A stretch of 64,000 nt of DNA from Methanomicrobiales archaeon. GTDB lineage: Archaea > Halobacteriota > Methanomicrobia > Methanomicrobiales > Methanospirillaceae. Below are positions 61,621 through 64,000 of the stretch, one piece after another. The notes under the pieces are model-generated. The model did no database searches. It saw nothing but the letters and a program-made list of their open reading frames with translations, and had not been told where the DNA came from. The translations under genes and the position numbers were made by a program. Position 1 is the first letter of the stretch; each line of letters opens with the position of its first letter. The stretch covers positions 1-64,000 of the forward strand of contig JANYKQ010000047.1 in assembly GCA_025358115.1 (NCBI GenBank). Direction: 5' to 3'.

Positions 61621-61815
61621 TTAAAATGCTATGCCGTTCATCCCGGACATCTCGTAGTCTGAGATGATGCAGTCAACCGGCCTGTTTTTCAGTATTTCAA
61701 AAGCATCTCCCGGAGTAAGCGCAGTCTCGACCGTAAAGATCCCCGAACGTTCAAGGAAGATCTTCCCCATGTTCAGAAGTGCAGATTCATCTTCTACGTA
61801 CAGGATGGTGAACAT
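61621..61815 (-). CDS. Receiver domain N-terminal fragment (split by frameshift)
   Basis: 64 residues: TILYVEDESALL with the acidic pocket, then the phospho-acceptor Asp in CIISDYEMSGMNG, ending at TAA right after MNGIAF. The missing beta4-beta5 half is encoded in the next frame downstream and fused to the seven-PAS protein. Restoring one T (TTTTT AAAA) would read IAFLKALRGEG, the usual continuation. Either the gene is broken, the frame is recovered by slippage, or the base is a sequencing error. ATG at 61813-61815 is preferred over GTG two codons earlier. Confidence 0.75.
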   Translation of the reverse strand: MFTILYVEDESALLNMGKIFLERSGIFTVETALTPGDAFEILKNRPVDCIISDYEMSGMNGIAF

Positions 61816-62028
61816 TGACACTGCAACATTGGGAGGGGGTGTATTTATTATATGAGGGTTGACCGGGTTGCGGTGGCCGGGGTGTTTTTTCCTATGATCT
61901 CTCCACCCCGTTGATCCGGCTCTTTGTTACCGGTACCCCTCTCCATGACGAGCGTATCGGCAGATTCACCGGTTATTTCGTACATGGCGGGATTTAAAAA
62001 TTTACAAGGGGAAGCGGTGAGAACCTAA

Positions 62029-62397
62029 TCACGGCCGGTGATACCATGTCCGTCCGTAGCGGTCCTTTTTTTCTTCAAGAGTCTGTTTTTTTAGGCATCG
62101 TACCAGGTATCTCAAGAAGAGTTCCCGGGAAATGTCCCCGGCCTGCCAGGTCATGGAGGTGATACAGAATTTTCCCCCGGACCGGGTGAGGATCTCTTCA
62201 AGTTTCTTTTCCAGCCTTGTTTCCAAAGGTTCGGTTCTTTTCCTGACGGGCAGTGGGTTGCCCATAACTTCAGGGCCGCAGGCAACAGACCGGTCCGGGT
62301 TCTCTCCATCTTTCCAGATATTCTTGCACCGTATGCAGCGCCAGGTATTGAGCAGCGGGTAAACCCAGTCGCTGGAACAGACCGGACAGTTTGGCAT
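62029..62397 (-). CDS. Zinc-ribbon protein, function unknown
   Basis: 122 residues. An N-terminal zinc ribbon (CPVCSSDWVYPLLN to CIRCKNIW) is followed by a basic linker and a helical C-terminal part with ELFLRYLVRCLKKQTLEEK. No known partner. The flanking gaps (61822-62028 and 62398-62786) show no other genes. Confidence 0.6.
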   Translation of the reverse strand: MPNCPVCSSDWVYPLLNTWRCIRCKNIWKDGENPDRSVACGPEVMGNPLPVRKRTEPLETRLEKKLEEILTRSGGKFCITSMTWQAGDISRELFLRYLVRCLKKQTLEEKKDRYGRTWYHRP

Positions 62398-62786
62398 GGT
62401 ACATCATCCCAAAACGGGAACGCACAGCTGCATTATCCGACTTCCTTTACCCGGCCAGTGCCGTCCCGGTATTCTTTCCTGCATCTGTTTGCTCTTCATG
62501 GCGTGAAAAAATGTCTCAAATCTCAACTGGCCGGCCGGGCATACCAGGATCTTCTCAACCGGGACCGCTGATACCGATCTGTCCTTGGGAACCGGTATGA
62601 TAAATTTACACCGGGTTGGGATAAAAATATACTATCATTACCACAGAATCCGCATGAAAGGGAATTACACAATCCGGGTATGATGAGGAAAACCTCATTT
62701 TCATCCCTCGCCCGGTATCTTAATAAGCAGTCTTCTCCAAGAACTTCTTAATTACTTCAGAGAATATTTTTCTTCAGGTGTAATCC
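62398..62786. other. Divergent promoter gap
   Basis: No gene seen. GATAAATTTACACC (about 62598-62611) and a run of A/T around 62615-62640 may hold promoters; the 62740-62775 stretch is A/T-rich just ahead of the last gene. Confidence 0.35.
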
Positions 62787-64000
62787 ATGGACGCTCCCCC
62801 TTTCGAACATCTCCGCAGGTTTTTTGAACGTATCAAGAATGTCGGCTTCTTTGAGCGCCTCTTTTCATGGAATGCGATAGTAACTTCCGGGTACGATGCG
62901 TTCGGAGAGTACCAGCGCCTCCAGAATCTTGTAGGGGAGAAAGACGGGCAGATCGCAGAGCTTGTGTCAAAGAACCGGGATCTCCTGAAAGATGCCGAGT
63001 ACAATCGTGAACGGTCGGTCCAGGTACAGCAGGAACTTTCCTCCGAACAGATCCGGTACCAGTCGATCAATGACCGGATGGCAGAGAACATACAGTCCCT
63101 CAACGAGAAGATCACCGGGAAGGAGCGGGAACGGGCCACGGTTGCCGAGGCACAGGCAAACAGCGAGGATCATATTCTCCGGCTCAAGAGCGATATGGTG
63201 ATGTTGGCTGCAAAGAACGAGGACCTGCTCTCAAAGATCAGCGAGCGGGAGAACGAGTCCGGGGGTCTTGTTGCTGCGGACAAGAAGAACCAGCAGTCCA
63301 TCACCCGGCTCACAACGGACCTCTCGGTATCGCAGAGCAAGTACGACTCACTCAACACACAGTTCATTGAGGCGCAGAAATCCCTGGCTGAATTACGGCA
63401 GCGGGAAGAGGAGCGGACCCGGGAGCATGATTCCCGGGTCACCGAGCTGATGTCCCTGAAAAAGCAGCTGGAGGACGACCGCCTCCGGGTTCAGGTGGAA
63501 CGGGATGCCGAAATCCGTGCAGAATTTGCCGATATGGAGCAGACCTGGAGAAAGCACGAGGAGGTTGTTGAGCAATCCCTTCGATCGATCTGCCAGCGGC
63601 ACACAATCGAATACTGTGACAAGGAAAAATTCCCGGTCTCGGGAAAGAAGCCGGATAACTCGGTCATCATTGCAGACCAGTACGTGATCTTTGATGCCAA
63701 GAGCCCGAAGAACTCCGATGAGCTCGGGAATTTCCCCCTCTATATCAAGAACCAGGCCGAGGCTGCAAAGAAGTATGCCAGGGAGGAGAATGTCAAGAAG
63801 GACATCTTCCTTGTCGTGCCGGCAAACACCCTTAGTTACCTCGACGAGTTCCACCTGGATATGGCCGATTACCAGGTGTATATTGTTACGCACGAATGCC
63901 TGGAGCCGGTGGTGCTTGCCCTCCGGAAGATTGAGGATTACCAGTTCATCGACCAGCTGAGCCCCGAGGACCGGGAGAACATCTGCCACGTTATTGGCAA
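62787..64000 (+). CDS. Coiled-coil protein with RmuC/PD-(D/E)xK-like domain (cut by window edge)
   Basis: Open from ATG 62787 to the window end (404 codons, no stop). Residues about 45-265 are a long heptad-rich coiled coil dense in Glu, Arg, Gln and Ser. A globular domain then begins, with CQRHTIEYCDKEKF, YVIFDAKSPKN, FPLYIKNQAEAAKKYARE and DIFLVVPANTLSYL. The V-I-F-D-A-K strand resembles the D-x-K active site of PD-(D/E)xK nucleases, and coiled coil plus nuclease-like domain is the RmuC layout. RmuC is thought to limit DNA rearrangements. The nuclease assignment is inference. Confidence 0.7.
   Translation, partial: MDAPPFEHLRRFFERIKNVGFFERLFSWNAIVTSGYDAFGEYQRLQNLVGEKDGQIAELVSKNRDLLKDAEYNRERSVQVQQELSSEQIRYQSINDRMAENIQSLNEKITGKERERATVAEAQANSEDHILRLKSDMVMLAAKNEDLLSKISERENESGGLVAADKKNQQSITRLTTDLSVSQSKYDSLNTQFIEAQKSLAELRQREEERTREHDSRVTELMSLKKQLEDDRLRVQVERDAEIRAEFADMEQTWRKHEEVVEQSLRSICQRHTIEYCDKEKFPVSGKKPDNSVIIADQYVIFDAKSPKNSDELGNFPLYIKNQAEAAKKYAREENVKKDIFLVVPANTLSYLDEFHLDMADYQVYIVTHECLEPVVLALRKIEDYQFIDQLSPEDRENICHVIG

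Overview
The window comes from a methanogenic archaeon, most likely of the order Methanomicrobiales (Methanoregulaceae-like). The evidence is methanofuran biosynthesis genes (mfnD, mfnF), an F420:NADP oxidoreductase, an FdhC formate channel, TATA-binding protein, transcription factor S, RtcB with archease, archaeosortase A, archaetidyl-lipid synthesis, the archaeal secF-secD order, an intron-bearing tRNA-Met and many multi-PAS sensor proteins. GC content is moderate, and intergenic DNA is rich in A/T homopolymer runs. The species assignment is inference.

Layout. 1-6.4 kb: the 3' end of a family B DNA polymerase, proC, a PAS sensor without a kinase domain, uvrB and a GNAT acetyltransferase. 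6.6-10.9 kb: a large FG-GAP/IPT surface protein gene flanked by two diverged direct copies of a roughly 400-bp non-coding repeat. 11-19.4 kb: a DUF350 membrane protein, a tRNA-Met with intron, and a biotin block read on the minus strand: DUF2111 gene, birA, a perfect BirA-type operator palindrome, bioY, two ECF ATPases, EcfT, then pycB-pycA encoding the biotin-dependent two-subunit pyruvate carboxylase. 19.5-22.6 kb: rtcB, archease and small unknown genes. 23-29 kb: secF-secD, thioredoxin, npdG, a MagIII-like glycosylase, a class II aldolase, pth2 and truD. 29.4-38.8 kb: sppA, arfC, a CDP-alcohol phosphatidyltransferase, artA, tfs, acs, tbp, a winged-helix regulator, rpiA and surE. 38.8-46.5 kb: mfnD-mfnF, a zinc-ribbon/HTH protein, a decayed fdhA-fdhB fossil, a lipoprotein, an intact fdhC and membrane proteins of unknown role. 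46.9-64 kb: a CPA2 antiporter, several PAS histidine kinases, a FIST sensor, a tandem-USP/GNAT fusion, an Imm5-like protein, a seven-PAS protein separated from its receiver domain by a one-base frameshift, and a coiled-coil protein with an RmuC/PD-(D/E)xK-like domain running off the right edge.

How it fits together. The biotin block imports biotin, attaches it to PycB and probably senses it through the HTH domain of BirA, so supply is tied to anaplerotic oxaloacetate synthesis. The tRNA-Met intron would be rejoined by the RtcB/archease pair encoded about 8-10 kb away. The most unusual signals are the direct repeats around the surface gene, the collapsed formate dehydrogenase next to a surviving formate channel, the BirA operator, a GC-rich intergenic repeat family with a compensatory hairpin change, and the split receiver/PAS gene.
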